Part shown: in pieces, positions 1 to 12,124 of the stretch
How positions within the stretch are numbered: position 1 is the first letter of the stretch
How the letters are laid out: each line of letters opens with the position of its first letter
Assembly (NCBI GenBank): GCA_026874595.1
Contig: CM049317.1
Span: forward strand, 55,648,118-55,712,117
Origin: Sipunculus nudus
Taxonomy: Eukaryota; Annelida; Sipuncula; Golfingiida; Sipunculidae
DNA length: 64,000 nt
Reading direction: 5' to 3'
Translations under genes and position numbers: made by a program
The notes under the pieces: generated by a model
Database searches by the model: none
Told to the model about the DNA's origin: nothing
Seen by the model: only the letters and a program-made list of their open reading frames with translations

Positions 1-387
1 CAGAACTACTTTAATCAACAATAAATCTTAATATATTAACATTTGTCTGAATACCATGGCGTCTAATTTTAAAACGGCTATTTTGAGATAATTCCTTAGA
101 AAGCCTAAGGAACTATTTGTTCTTCGGGGCTAGATAAAGCCGACTTATATCATTTGCTTAATCCTATAGTAAAATACACTTTAGAAACCTTACACGTTTG
201 ATAAATTCCATGTATGGATTGACTTTAGGATGTACGGAGGCAAGGCCCATCGTATGTGTTTAAGTATATATTTATGTTTAACATTGAGCACAACAAATGA
301 ACCTTTCGGCTCATTTAAAGAAAACAAATAACTGCAGTTTTTTCGCAGTTGAAGGCGGAGTTAGTGTTGTTGAGAAGATGTTTCCGG
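1..387. other. Unassigned AT-rich sequence
   Basis: No exon, RNA gene or repeat is recognisable here. Confidence 0.5.
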
Positions 388-705
388 TCAGACTTCATGT
401 TCAGCCAGCTGCATGAGTCGGATATTAAATGACTTCTGTTCATGATGAAAGCGAGGCGGGGTCATCAAGGTCGCACGTGGTGTGAAATTAGATCTCCTGT
501 GGCCGACAATGCTCCGGCCACCGTACAATGATGTTAATCTGATTTCGTTCCAAGAACTATTGTCCAGGCCAGCTGATATAAATGCTGCTGAAGCCAGTAA
601 ATCCAGACGTTGGTCATCTGTGGTAATTACAGTTATGGGACCATCGCCGAAAATTAATGTTGCAGTTATAGATATAGGTATCCCAGAACACGTCTCTTGA
701 AACAT
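388..705 (-). CDS. Possible coding exon, unknown protein
   Basis: An open frame of 105 codons on the minus strand begins with ATG, and an AG lies about 9 bases upstream that could be a splice acceptor. It contains stretches that look protein-like, such as FGDGPITVITTDDQ, and it is less AT-rich than its surroundings. No domain is recognised, no strong splice donor follows, and the plus strand is also open over much of the same interval, so the openness may just reflect base composition. It has no recognisable neighbour. It could be an exon of an unknown gene, a transposon relic, or chance. I infer nothing about function. Confidence 0.18.
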   Translation of the reverse strand: MFQETCSGIPISITATLIFGDGPITVITTDDQRLDLLASAAFISAGLDNSSWNEIRLTSLYGGRSIVGHRRSNFTPRATLMTPPRFHHEQKSFNIRLMQLAEHEV

Positions 706-2629
706 TTGAACCTGGTGGGCCTATGAGTCCGTTTTACCCTGTCTTCGTATAAGCATGGCTGTCGTTAGGCCGCGACAGCAAGCCTTCTAGCCTTCTGTTT
801 AATGAATTATTAATATAGCGATTCGACAAATCACGTGACTCGCGTACGCTCCCTGTATGCCTCATGTTGCTATTCTTGGATCACTGTTTTTCTAGCATTG
901 CCAGAATATTTAAGATAATCTTACCGTGTACACCTCTTTAGTTCCCGATAGATGAGTTCTTGTAAACAGTATAAATTAATGTGAACTGTTAAAATTGGTA
1001 ACAAATTTCAATGCTGCGACTCAAGAAAATTATAAATTTTCAAGAGTATACTTTTTTCAGAAAATATTTGTTTTTGTACTTTTTCAGGTAGATATACTTT
1101 ATTTACCCTTTTTTCAAGTCTTTATTTTCTTGATGAATATTTGATTCTATATACTCATATATTTCTGAACTTTTAATATAATTATATATGATAGCTATGT
1201 CCTGTCAGCATTTCATAATATTAATAGGTTAATATGCAAAGATTGGCTTGACGAAGTGATCAGAAATATATAAACACTAAAGGATACATGCGTTATAATA
1301 TTCGCAAATATCAAATCCGTTGCTTTTCTAATCACAACACCTTTTCATACTTTTTTCAGACAATTCTATACTTTTTTGTGAAAGATTATATTCTTTTTCA
1401 TAAAGTCAAGAGTGGCAGTACTCATATTCATTTGTATTTCACTGGCAGATTATGGTTTTGGCTCAATCACCTACGAACTTTTTCATCAGTCATGATGTGC
1501 TTAGCTGGGTGGCCTTTGGAGCAAGGTTTCTTCTCGGCTGAGCAAGAACCGTGCTTATAAGACGATTGCCCATACTGTCACAATAGGTTTCGCCCTTCAC
1601 CAAAAGCAATCCGCGATATATACGGACGTGCCATTTTCGTACTGAATTTACAAATCTGGAGGTTATTGTCGAAGTAGTTTTATTCTTTTACCAGAACAAT
1701 AAAATAAAGTCAAACAGCAGCCTGTAATACCAAATGTTTGCTGGCCAGGTTCTAATGTGAAATAAAATAATGTTTTGTGCAAAATACATAATAGAAACGT
1801 CTACCGTTTGAGTGAAAAATGCAGCTTAAGTGCGGCTAAGTAAAAAAATATCTGTATCTGTGTTGATAAGATTCCAACGTAAATCCCCATCACAAGTTAA
1901 GATTCTGTCCGCAAACGGCATTCCGGTGACGAAATCAAACTTTTTCTCTGATTGGCAAACCTCAGTCAATACCAATAGATGCTCATATTGTTTCATGGAT
2001 ACGGAATCTGTTTGTCATCTTTTTTTGTGAATGTTTAATGACCAAATCTCTTTATTTCAATATTACAAGTTGGGACAGTCGAGCAAAGATTTATATGCCA
2101 GCATTAACGAGAGAAATAATATATTCAGGGTGTTCAAGTGTTGTTCCACACACACAAAAAAACTAATTTATATACTGATATTGACAAATAAGTTCGTTAT
2201 TTTTAAATATCGTAAGCAAGGAAGAGTCCCTTCGCTCTTGATATTTATCAAGTACATATACATCAGGTGTATATAAAAGATAAAGAATTTATCGAACGTA
2301 AGGTAGCAGAAAAAGAAAGAGAAGTACATAAATATGTGGAAAATTGGGGGGAAATACTCTCCATTTTATATACCACATGTTAAATCTGTGGATTGTCGTT
2401 GGAATGGTCTTCGTGTTAAATGACTTTATATAAAATTCTATTATTTTGTATTGAACCATATTTAGTTCACTTTTAGCTCTATTTAATGATGGGATGTCGA
2501 TGATGAAAGGGAATAAAATATATAAGATATATAAAAAAAAGAAACATTCTGAGGCTTTCCAAAAAGGAGAAAAGAGAAGGGAAGTAGTCTTTGGACTTGC
2601 AAATCAAATCGTGCGAATCAACCCCGGTA
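706..2629. other. Unassigned AT-rich spacer
   Basis: The short open frames here have AT-biased, random-looking composition and no recognisable domain. I see no repeat shared with the rest of the window. Confidence 0.45.
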
Positions 2630-2942
2630 AAGCCTAAGTCACTATTAAACAACCTACGATTTTAACTGTCGTACGATTTTATCAGGGTTACGACAGATGG
2701 AAACGTCTTAGGTTTAGGAGAGGTTTTTTTATTATAATTTCGTGGAAGCGTTCACATATAAAATATATGTTGCACGATGGTCGAGGGAAAATCTATAAGG
2801 GCTGTCTAAGTCTAACGGTACGCTCTTCCTACGACAGTCGTATGGGGTCGCTACGATGGTCGTAAAACAAAAGAATAATTTCCCAAATTTTCTGTTGCAG
2901 ACCTGACTTATATGTATTGTGCGATGTATGTGACTTAGGCTT
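2630..2942. repeat. 313-bp segment bounded by 13-bp inverted repeats
   Basis: AAGCCTAAGTCAC at 2630-2642 is matched exactly by its reverse complement at 2930-2942. The interior is rich in short palindromes around TACGAC and GTCGTA. No transposase is encoded. The arrangement resembles a small non-autonomous DNA transposon (MITE), but I found no target-site duplication, and the related duplicate at 3176 complicates the boundary. Confidence 0.35.
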
Positions 2943-3215
2943 AAGACAAACCTACGGCGGCCGTAGGAATGACTTACCACGGTAAACCGTCATAGATAGA
3001 ACGTACAACAGACCTACGAGATCGGCCTGACATAAAGAATGACCTACGACGCTGATAATTTTGAACGTAAAAATGTCTGAAACAAGGGACTTTGACAGTT
3101 TTTCATCGCAAAACACCTGAATTTTGTACGACACACCCACGACTATCCTAGGAACTTACTCAATTGTCTGTCGTAGACCTGTCGTATATGTGATGGCGAT
3201 GTATGTGACTTCAGG
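2900..3215 (+). repeat. Diverged direct duplicate, about 40 bp, 276 bp apart
   Basis: Bases 2900-2939 and 3176-3214 share a GACCTG start, a central TATATGT-type stretch and the end GATGTATGTGACTT. The intervening sequence carries further CCTACG/CGTAGG motifs. The two copies suggest that the palindrome-rich block at 2630-3215 grew by local duplication. Confidence 0.4.
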
Positions 3216-6200
3216 TAAGAATCAGGTAAAGAATGACACACGGATAACCTAAAGCATAACGTTGTTCCCTTCCCATACGTGTTGTGTAATTGCACGGAGT
3301 GTAGTATTGGACTTGAAAAAGCCGACCGATACTAAGCCCTATTGTCAATACGTATCGTGTATTATTTCTTGTATATTGCAATAAATATTGTAATTTGGTA
3401 AACAAGCAACTTTTTTTTGTAAACATTAATCGGTTTTTGCCCTGGCATTATTACATCTACTATGGAGGTTATGTTTGCACCCGGGTCTGTCTTTTGGATG
3501 CTTGTTATGCGCTCTATTGAGTGCTTTTCTTATCCATTTCTTTGTTCATTTTGAATTGTCCGTTATTTTTATAATAAAATTAAATCAGGCTATGCATGTC
3601 AATTCCCTCAATGCTAATTTCAGATATTTTGGAAATGCGGTTCAGTATTCAAGACGGCTATTTCCCTGCTACAATATGGTTCTTTGACAAAAGCAGTTTG
3701 CTTCTCAACGTACGAGACAGGGCCAAATATAGAAATTTAATGGCAATACTTAGTTGTCTGATGTCTAAATACAGGCTTTTTTTATCTGATTCTAAAAGAA
3801 TTAAACAACAAGACTCATTGTATCGCGTCCCGCCTTTAAGTATATCGCAGTTTGTATTGTAATTTATTATTGTAATTTTCTTAAACAAAATGATTAATAC
3901 GGATCAAAGGAGGATTTTTTGCAGTGAATAATATGCCGGATCCTAAATTTACAATTGGATCCAGGACCAGGTTTAAATTTTATGATATATAATCTTCGAT
4001 GATACCAAGACCAAATTTGCGATAAATTCCGGCGGATGGGTTGGACCTACCCCCCTCTTTCTTGCTGTCATTATACAAGTTTCTAATATATAATAGAACA
4101 TGGGCGCAGACATTCTTACGGTTCCCAGGAGTAGGATTTAATTAAAATGGTAATTACATAAAGATTACCAAGATTGACTTGGGACCAGGGGCTGCATATC
4201 TATCTAATGAAATTATTCTTTACGGTTTAACTCATTAGTCTATGCTTTTGAGCTGTCTAATTGTATTTAAATATCACAAGTTTTAGTCTCTTAAGTAAAT
4301 AGCAGCAGGCTCTAAATGGTTGTCATTATTGTTGCATTACTGAGCGTCTGGGCCCCATACCTAGACATTTAGACTGTGTACAAACGTGTCCTGTTTTTCT
4401 ATTTGAACTGAGGGTAAAAAAAAAACGTTCAAGCGACCAGCTTCAGAAAAGTTTACAGTGGTTGTTTCACCTCCAAAGTCTTATCGATCATAAGTTAATT
4501 TTAATTTTGATTCAATGAAAATTTCAAAAGTTCAAAGAATATGCTGTGTTTAATTCCACAAGTAAGATAAGAGACTGGAACGAGGAGGACCACGTAAAAT
4601 TCAAATGGTCCTAGAGACTCTGGGACTAAAAATATGGAGCCGGAGGGATTTTTTTTTCAGTATTCAGACAGTTTTTCCGAACAAAAGATAAAAAAAACGG
4701 ACAATTGGACAACACTACATAAATCCATGCCTTTTCAATGAAAGTTTTCTGAATAAAAATAACTTTTATTAATTCACGTCATGGTTTCTTTGCCTAAACA
4801 GAGACAAGACGGCATGAAGCAAGATTAATTTCGTGACGTGGTTTTTTTATGAAGAAAAGGAGAGAAAGTTCATTAATTTATTCGTCTGACACTGGACAAA
4901 AGCCAAAAGAATACCTAAAACCTCAACATAAGTTATCATATAAGAGTCCTCTTCTCTTTTGCGCAGATGCTCGAATTGTTTTAAAAAAATTGTTTAACAA
5001 TTTGCATAGCGCTACGACCCTTGGGTTACATGTTGGACCATGAAGGTTACTTGTAAAACTTTGAGGTTTCTTGTAGAGTACTTCTTTGCATAAAGTGTCT
5101 TTCGATAGATGGAATTTATTGGAACCTTCAACTTTCCCGCTCACTCATAGCTGATGTCTTAAAAGGTGAATTCAACGATATGGAGACCTTCATGTTATGT
5201 TAAAGCATTGCATGAAAACGTCGTTTGATTACTAAAAAGTCCAGCATGTCAGGAAAAGAAACAGTGATGTCTTTAAAATTTACTTACTTCACATTAGGCC
5301 TAACTTCCTGTTGTTACTGGACCTAGATCTTCCTTTCAGGTACGAGAGTATGAAGTCAACAGGAAATTTCATATCGTGGACTGTCTTGTTTAAAATATCA
5401 TCTCTTGTATTATCTTTGCAAAAAGTGACCATACATCAATTTAACCCCAGGAAACTTAACTTGTTCGATAAAGAATATTCTTTGCCGAAAGCTTAGGTCA
5501 ATAAACGAAAATTATTTTTTTAAATCTGCTATTTATTTATTTTTTTTTTAAAACGAGACACCCTTGAGGTAAAACAAGAGTCCTTGGCGATTCTCTCACA
5601 CTTTCGGGTCATTCAGAATGATTGAACTAACACAGAGAGACGTAATGTGCCGTGCATCACACTAAATAAGCTACCTCAGACAACTTCCTGACATAAACCA
5701 GGACTACATTTGTATAGCATCCACCGACGGCCTAATAAAATAACGTTATTTATGTGAATCCCTGGATTGATGACGGGTCGGCTGTCTCGAAAGAATATAA
5801 CTCCCTCCCACCGGCAGCTTGTGAGCGCCATCTCTATGTTTACTTCAGCACCTTGTTACGGAATACTTTATCGGGATATCCCAACGGGGAGTTTTATTTC
5901 ATAATATAACCTCTGTGCGGACGGCGGTTAAACAAATCATGACACCGAAGATTGTAAGCGCTGTGACAAGAAACATATTACGCATATTTCTGTCACCTTT
6001 GCGTCGTTATTCTAGAATATATTCCCCACATATCAATTAAGAACCAGAGAATTACAATACACGACCATTTAGGGATATTTCTTACATGGCTATAAATCAA
6101 ATAATCGATAGTTATTTTACTCATGCGGAGATGCTGTCAATAAATCCAGAGATTGTTTCATAACTGGTATGCAGAGAAAACATGATTTTACGAGTGAGGA

Positions 6201-6454
6201 AACCCAAATGGATATCAGACTTATATATTATATGGAGGTTGTCAAAATGTTCCGAAAAATAGTATAACCCTTTAAGAATTTGATTTCTCTTAATTATTTT
6301 TAACTTTTCTTTCAACTTTCTATTATTTCTATAACTACTGTTTTATCAATGTGATGACTTACACCGAATACTTTATATTAACTTAGGAATTAAAAAATCT
6401 GCATTCTAAAAAAGGACCCACCCTGCGAGGGATTTGCTTCATTTGAGTCAAAGC
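3216..6454. other. Unassigned AT-rich spacer
   Basis: About 3.2 kb with no supported exon. Open frames are short, overlap on both strands, and match no known domain. Runs of A and T are common. I see no tRNA, rRNA or recognisable transposon protein. Confidence 0.45.
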
Positions 6455-6672
6455 GACTGTTCATTTGTGAATATTCCTTGATGATGACTTTAAAACCAGA
6501 CCATGTCCCAGATCCACACCAAAATCTAATCGATTCTTCACTGGTCCATTCCTGAAAATGTCCAAAAAATTAATGAGATTCAATTCATGATTGCGTGAGT
6601 TATGTTGTGAAACACAAATGCACACACACACAAACGAACGGGAACGAACGCATGCCCTCTTGGAGGAGGTAA
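6455..6672 (+). repeat. Dispersed repeat family R1, copy 1
   Basis: This block shares a core around AAAATCTAATCGATTCTTC, a GATTGCGT..GTTATG stretch, an AC-rich stretch, and an end around GAACGCAT..GGAGG with 54821-55040 (same strand) and, in part, with 57985-58100 (opposite strand). Similar repeats ending in a GGAGGTAA-type tail are common in invertebrate genomes, which I recall rather than show. It carries no ORF. Confidence 0.6.
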
Positions 6673-7477
6673 TAATTCATATTGGTTTCTGTATTAAATT
6701 AAGGTTGTCTCTACCTGAGTGTATCCCATGTATCAAGCAATGTCTTTATTTATGAGTCCCACAATATCTTCATGCAAAGCATTATATCGCACGTGGAGCT
6801 TTGCACTGAGTAGTGTGGGTCACAAAAAAAAAACAATATATGTACGACTTGCATCTTATTTTGACATTGAGCAAAAATATGATACCTGTTCCTAACAAAA
6901 GTCTTATGTGTACGTAGGTTTGTCGCCTGAGTAATATCAGGCGGAGATATGCTGTAAATAAATTGAGACAGACGTTGTAACTGACAATGCGCATGCGTAG
7001 ATTGTGGAAATTTCTTAAAACAATTTTATTAAGTCTTTCCCTCGGTGTTTTGCATGAAGATTAAACATACTATCAGATAAAAATTCATCATATTATATAA
7101 TATTAATAGTTGAGTATTATAATAAATCCTCTGGCTTTTGAGTTTCTATGCATTGGACAGAAATAAAATACCAATTCCAAGTACCAATACTAATCAAGAA
7201 GTTGGAGCAAATCGCAGAGGTTGTATTGAGATCGCCACGTTTCACCTTGCGGGGAGCAAACGGGGACCAAGTACAATGCCTTATATTAACAAATATCCTA
7301 CGCTCTTCCCACACACTCCTTTGTTCTCAGAGTTATTCATTGTCTAGAACGGTACCAGCGTATTCCAGCCTACGCTAGGTATATAACAATACCTGCGTTG
7401 TGTTTTCTGTCCTATCATCTTGTAAATGAATGTCCTATTGGAGCAAGCCTTGTGGGCGTGTCTTTTCTACAAACAAA
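6673..7477. other. Unassigned spacer
   Basis: No convincing exon. Open frames at about 7117-7378 overlap on both strands and look like by-products of a locally less AT-rich patch. Confidence 0.4.
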
Positions 7478-7582
7478 ATGGCCATCACCCGAAGAAAGAG
7501 GAAAACAAGTCCAGCTCAGCTGGCGTTGACATTTATACAGGATCACATAGAGCCGTGCAGTCTGGAGTCAATCTCGTTCTGA
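7478..7582 (+). CDS. Small ORF in strong start context, 34 residues
   Basis: An ATG in a good eukaryotic context (ACAAAATGG) opens 34 codons. The product starts MAITRRKRK, so it has a basic N terminus (residues 5-9 RRKRK) that would fit a nuclear signal or a basic first exon, and it ends with TGA. It could be a real short peptide, the 5' part of a first exon whose donor I cannot place, or chance. There is no domain and no supported neighbour. Confidence 0.2.
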   Translation: MAITRRKRKTSPAQLALTFIQDHIEPCSLESISF

Positions 7583-8001
7583 TTTACTAGAAAACAGCTA
7601 TATACGGTATCCCAAATGTCACCCTTTGATCAGATCCAAAGAAAGCACCGGCCCTCTTGTATAAAATAGGACTTACAGATTAGACGTATGTGTTTATGGA
7701 GAAAAAAAAATGTTTCGGCATGCCGGGCGAGGAGTAGAGACCGTAAGCCTTTTTCTATATCAACATTTTTGGAAATAGGTATAAAGGGCAAACAAGGCAG
7801 CATACGTGCAAATGGTGTATTCGGTTAACCTTTTATCGTGTCACGTGACGCTATTATCGGTTCATTAATTCGCTTTATATTTGCGTCAAGTTCACCTGAA
7901 CACAGGCGCTTGAATTGCTATTAGTGCAGATTTCGGTTAAATTTGTCACATCGGTTTCGGGCTTAATTTTGAGTACGTACGTGATTGGCTAAACCGTTTT
8001 T

Positions 8002-8229
8002 ATGTCAGCGGTGTCACCTTCTGAAGACGTCACTAGTGAACATATCAACCAAACTGAAAGCGTCCTCGGTTGTTATGCTATGGCTGTCGTCTCTTACATA
8101 ATACGTAACATAATGAGACATACTCAGCTTTATCACCAGCATGTTGTTATGGCTATTTGTGCAAGGAATCTTTGTGATAAGAAAGAAAAGAACCTAGAAA
8201 ATTTAATTACTTCCTGTCAAAAAGCTTAA
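8002..8229 (+). CDS. Hypothetical 75-residue ORF
   Basis: An ATG-initiated frame of 75 codons. The upstream 200 bases contain CACGTGAC, TACGTACGTGA and an ATTGG box, and GACGTCAC lies inside the ORF; these are typical of, but not specific to, CRE/E-box/CCAAT promoters. The product has a mildly hydrophobic centre (about residues 23-38) and a lysine-rich end. No family is recognised and the ATG context is weak (TTTTTATGT). It may be chance. Confidence 0.18.
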   Translation: MSAVSPSEDVTSEHINQTESVLGCYAMAVVSYIIRNIMRHTQLYHQHVVMAICARNLCDKKEKNLENLITSCQKA

Positions 8230-8435
8230 ACGGAGTGAATCCTGTGATTACTCACCCTGAACCACATGGCTATCGGATTTTACGACGGGGTTTCGTCAAA
8301 GTCCGAATCCAATGTAAATGTATTTATTAAATAATATTAAAAATGGAAAACTGTAATTAACGTTTGTATGTTAATGTGAGTTTTTACACGTGCTTTTTAT
8401 TTGAATACTTTATTATATTTAGATCTCTCGGCATA

Positions 8436-8442
8436 TTATATA

Positions 8443-8502
<60 letters not shown>
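8436..8502. repeat. (TA)n microsatellite
   Basis: Nearly pure TA dinucleotides with one G interruption near the start. The open frame running through it is low-complexity and not a gene. Confidence 0.95.
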
Positions 8503-8507
<5 letters not shown>

Positions 8508-9339
8508 TTAAGGGGTGCGCGTTATCATCAATATATTAGTAAATTGCCATACGGTGATATGCATTTTGCGTATCGCGATTCCGTCTTCATATAATGATAT
8601 TTATGATATTTTGTTAAACGTGCCTAAAACATATTTTAAGTGGTAATTATATTGTCCTTGTTACACATTTATATACATAAAAGGGCTAGGATTATTAACA
8701 AGCTTAAAATTTAAGCCGCTATCAAGTCTTTAGAGGTTTAATGGAAAATGTTCAAGTTGGCCTTACATACCAAAGAAATCTACACGTCCTCATCTCTAAA
8801 TGACTTATTGCTATACGAGAAATATTTGCATGCGGCAAATAGAAAAAAAAGTGCTAGATATGGTTTTAATAATTATCATTCATTAATATTCTCTCCTCAC
8901 ATCTTATGATAACTGCAGGAATATCAAGTGTCAAGTTAACAGTATTATTGCTAAAGAATGGCAGCCTTGCGATGGGGTACACGGCTGTGATTGATCACAG
9001 CATCTGTTCCTCTCTCCACTAAACCACAGTCCGGAATAATCCAATTGCCAAGTTATTTCCACATGTAAGGCCTAAAGAAAACTTTATTTTACTTGACTAC
9101 ATTAGTAACTCACTAATATTTCCATATTTCGTGTTTGAAATAAACTGATCTGCATTAACATGTTTATGTCATTATATTAAACATGATGGATAATCAATTA
9201 TTATTTTTATATTAATAATTTACATCTGAATATAAACACCCATGTGCCGTTTTTCCTATAAATTTAAGAAAATGAAAATATCGCAATACGTATCGCAATA
9301 TGCTACCACTTACATAATTGGTAGCCGATCCCAGCTTTT
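8503..9339. other. Unassigned AT-rich spacer
   Basis: No exon or shared repeat seen. Confidence 0.4.
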
Positions 9340-9560
9340 TTAATATTGTCATTTTTTTGTTTAAACACCTGTGAGTAGTTGACACACATTACATGACAAT
9401 AATTTTATTCTACAGAACTCGAGATTGACTCAGTATGATTGATTTTTTCGGGCCCTTACCTCTCAGGCCGAGTGCAAGTCCGAGTCCAGGATTTTCGAAT
9501 CCAAATCCGAGTTTACAAAATAAGTGGACTAGTGTCCGGACTGGAGTCCAAGAATAAGAG
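9340..9560 (+). repeat. GAGTCC-rich dispersed repeat, copy 1
   Basis: The segment runs from a GTTTAAACA..CTGTGAGTAGTT block through GAACTCGAGATTG and then into repeated GAGTCC/GGACT words. The same order of blocks occurs at 54290-54490, and the GAGTCC-rich part recurs at 53985-54140. Such self-complementary repeats are typical of non-autonomous DNA transposons. No protein is encoded. Confidence 0.55.
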
Positions 9561-9900
9561 CACACCTCTGAGGTACTTTTGACAGTTCATCTGTTTGTCT
9601 TTTTATTCAAGGCCTTAGCCACTCGGCTATGTCCTGTTCTTTTTTTCAGTAAACGCTACAGTAACTAACTATAATCAAATGTTAGTACATATATTAACAA
9701 GACATCCTTGTTTAATTACTACCATTTTCAACATTGATCAAAAGAATATGCAATATTTGCACTAAATTGTAAAGCAAGTTGAGATATTAAACTCGGGCTC
9801 CTGGATGATCTTGCCGGTCCTGTCCTTTGGACTTCCAGTGAACGGCTTGGTTAAAGAACCTGTATGTTACAATACATTCATTCATTAACATGCCAATAGT

Positions 9901-10725
9901 GTTTTTAGCGAACCTGTGAGCTTATGCGATGGCGCAGTGTCGTCCGTCCGCCGTACGTTGTCCAATGCTTTCACAAAAACCGTCGGAGATAGCAGCACCA
10001 AATTTTATTGAAGAATCAGTCACATGTAATTCTATATCGGATTGACCTTATTTTGTGCTATGTGCATAGTGTTAGATTTTATAGGGAAAAAAACTTGTAA
10101 AATCTTTCTTCTTCTCCGAAACTGTTCAGTCTAATTGTATAATTGTATTTCACAGAAATAATTTTTTTGGCCCAGTTACAGGAAGCTAAACCTAATCATT
10201 TGGCAGTAATAGAATACTAAAATAACAGTCTCAGAAACAGCTTGAGCCATCAAATTACCAAATTACCAAATCATCATTACCAAATATTATGCAAAATTCA
10301 GTCGCATGTCAAACATTGTGGGATTGAGCTTTGTTGTGCACTTGTGGCGCCGACTGCATCAATTTACATTTTACAGGGAAAAGCTAAGAAAAAAAAATTT
10401 GAAAAGATTCCTCTCCGAAATCATTCAACCAAATCGTTCAATATTTCACCAATTATCCCAGAGATGAGCTCTCTTAAGTTTGTTCAAATGGTTTGGGTTC
10501 AAGAAATTTTTGCCGAGTAACATGAATTTGAACTTATTGATTTTCGTCATTTGACTAAGTAAGCATACTAACATAACATCAGAAACAACAAGAGCTATAA
10601 CACCAAGTTTTGTGCAAATTTTGGTCACATGGTCAAAATATTGGAAATTGAGATTTTTGTGGCGCCCCCTGCATTGACCTATTTTTTTATGGTCAAAAAC
10701 CTCGTAATTTTAGCCCCGTTCAATG
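9901..10725 (+). repeat. Degenerate tandem repeat, about 3 units of about 300 bp
   Basis: Three related stretches start near 9990, 10270 and 10590. Each has a CACCAA/ACCAAAT block, then TCACATG or TCGCATG, then TGTGGCGCC..CTGCAT in units 2 and 3, then AGGGAAAA and a CTCCGAAA..TTCA block in units 1 and 2. The spacing is uneven and the copies are strongly diverged. The open frame at 10242-10520 is a by-product. Confidence 0.5.
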
Positions 10726-11134
10726 TTTACATTAAAAACGTTTAATGTTGAAACGGTCAAGCCGAAAGGTTTAATTATCATACATTGTACCTGAGGTATA
10801 TCCCACTTCGCAGGTTCGCAGTTGGCATGTAGGCCTTGTTTTTCTGAACTTCGTATATTCTTAAGCCAAAGCAAATTATCATGAGCACCTAGGTAAATTC
10901 TTTAGGTAAAAGTTACGGTACATGAATATTTTAATTCTACACTAATTTGCCGATTTGGGCGTGGTCTAAAAGAGCGTTATTCGCTTGTAACTTTTCTTAT
11001 ACACGTCCCCTTGATACCAAACTCTCTTCGCAGATAGATTTTTGTTCGCATCCCCTGGTCGGACAGCTTTATTTCTCAGTTTCTCTAAACCACTCAAGGT
11101 GGTTGCCATTTTGCGTACATAGTAAAACCAATAT
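10726..11134. other. Unassigned spacer
   Basis: No supported feature. Confidence 0.4.
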
Positions 11135-11400
11135 GTCACCGGCTTCTGTGGCTCTGGGGTGAGCACCGGACTCAAAGCCAGGAGGCCGTGAGTTCGAATC
11201 ACAGCCGAGTCGGTGAGATTTTCACGGGCGGCCCCCACCCAGGGTGAAAGCTCTGCAGGCTTAATGGGAAGACCGTGCCCAACGGCCGTGTTTCACTCAC
11301 AAACTTGTACGACCCAGCAATGGGGACATTTACACACCAAGGTCTCGCAGGTGTAGTAGTCACCGGGCCTGGTAAACCCCAGGATATAATGAAACGAAGC
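11135..11400 (+). mobile_element. tRNA-headed SINE, copy 1
   Basis: The head resembles a tRNA: a TGGCTCTGGGG-like A box near 11149 and a perfect B box GTTCGAATC near 11191, but it does not fold to a clean tRNA. The body (GCAGGCTTAATGGGAAG, CACTCACAAAC, GACCCAGCAATGGGGA, CACCGGGCCT) recurs in the same order at 37010-37290. SINEs are non-coding and depend on a LINE partner for mobility. The frames on both strands through this block are by-products. Confidence 0.75.
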
Positions 11401-11404
11401 GTGT

Positions 11405-11525
11405 GATAGTACCCTGTCATGGAGTCCGAAACCGGAACGAAATTCTGTCGATGTACATATACTTAGTTAAGCTAGCATTAAAAAATGGAGGCGGTTATCT
11501 CCAACAACAAAAATACGAAAAAATG
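11405..11525 (+). repeat. Left arm of a 1.7 kb inverted-repeat pair
   Basis: This block matches the reverse complement of 12975-13095: shared pieces include GTCCGAAACC, a GCTAGCATTAAAAA / GCTGGCATTAAAAA stretch and GGAGGCGG. A third, shorter relative is at 44165-44245. The pair could be the ends of one element or two opposed copies of a dispersed repeat; no transposase lies between. Confidence 0.5.
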
Positions 11526-12124
11526 GTCACAAATTGCAGGTTTGAATTAAGGGGTACCGCTGATTTTTTTTGTTTAAAGTCTATCAGTTATTATTCTATG
11601 TACCCACCTAAATATTATTTTGTAGCCAATTATATGACTGTCATTATGCTTCTCTTTAAGTTTGATCCGAGACCGCAGGAAAGTTCTTTCGGCGTTGATT
11701 TAGCGTTAAAGGAACCAATAGAACACCGATCCATTTATAAATACACTCATAAGGATTTACATATGCACAATATGCTTTATATTCAAGAGTCCATTGCTTT
11801 AAAGTTATACCACCATGGCTAGGTGGAAAAAAATCCTAAATTCTTGTTCACATTGTCATAAGACACCATTAAGCATATCACGCGCTGTCTTATGGTCCAT
11901 GAAATGTCGCTCTAATATTATATCATTGCATTTTAAAGTGAGTAAAATCATTGTAATCAGATTATTTAAGCACACGACTCTTTTTTAAAGGGATTTTGAT
12001 AAACCAAATGACAATTTAACATCCATAGACTATTTTTTTTCTCATCTATCATATTTCTTTCTTGTCTAACACACAATTATATAATATTTTAAGATATTTT
12101 AATCTTAAAACAAGACGAAAATTA

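Noticed and set aside
8364-8594. ORF with Tyr-Ile repeats
   Set aside because: It is the translation of a TA microsatellite.
11140-11215. tRNA gene
   Set aside because: A B box is present but the stem pairing is poor and a SINE body follows; a second copy has a decayed head.
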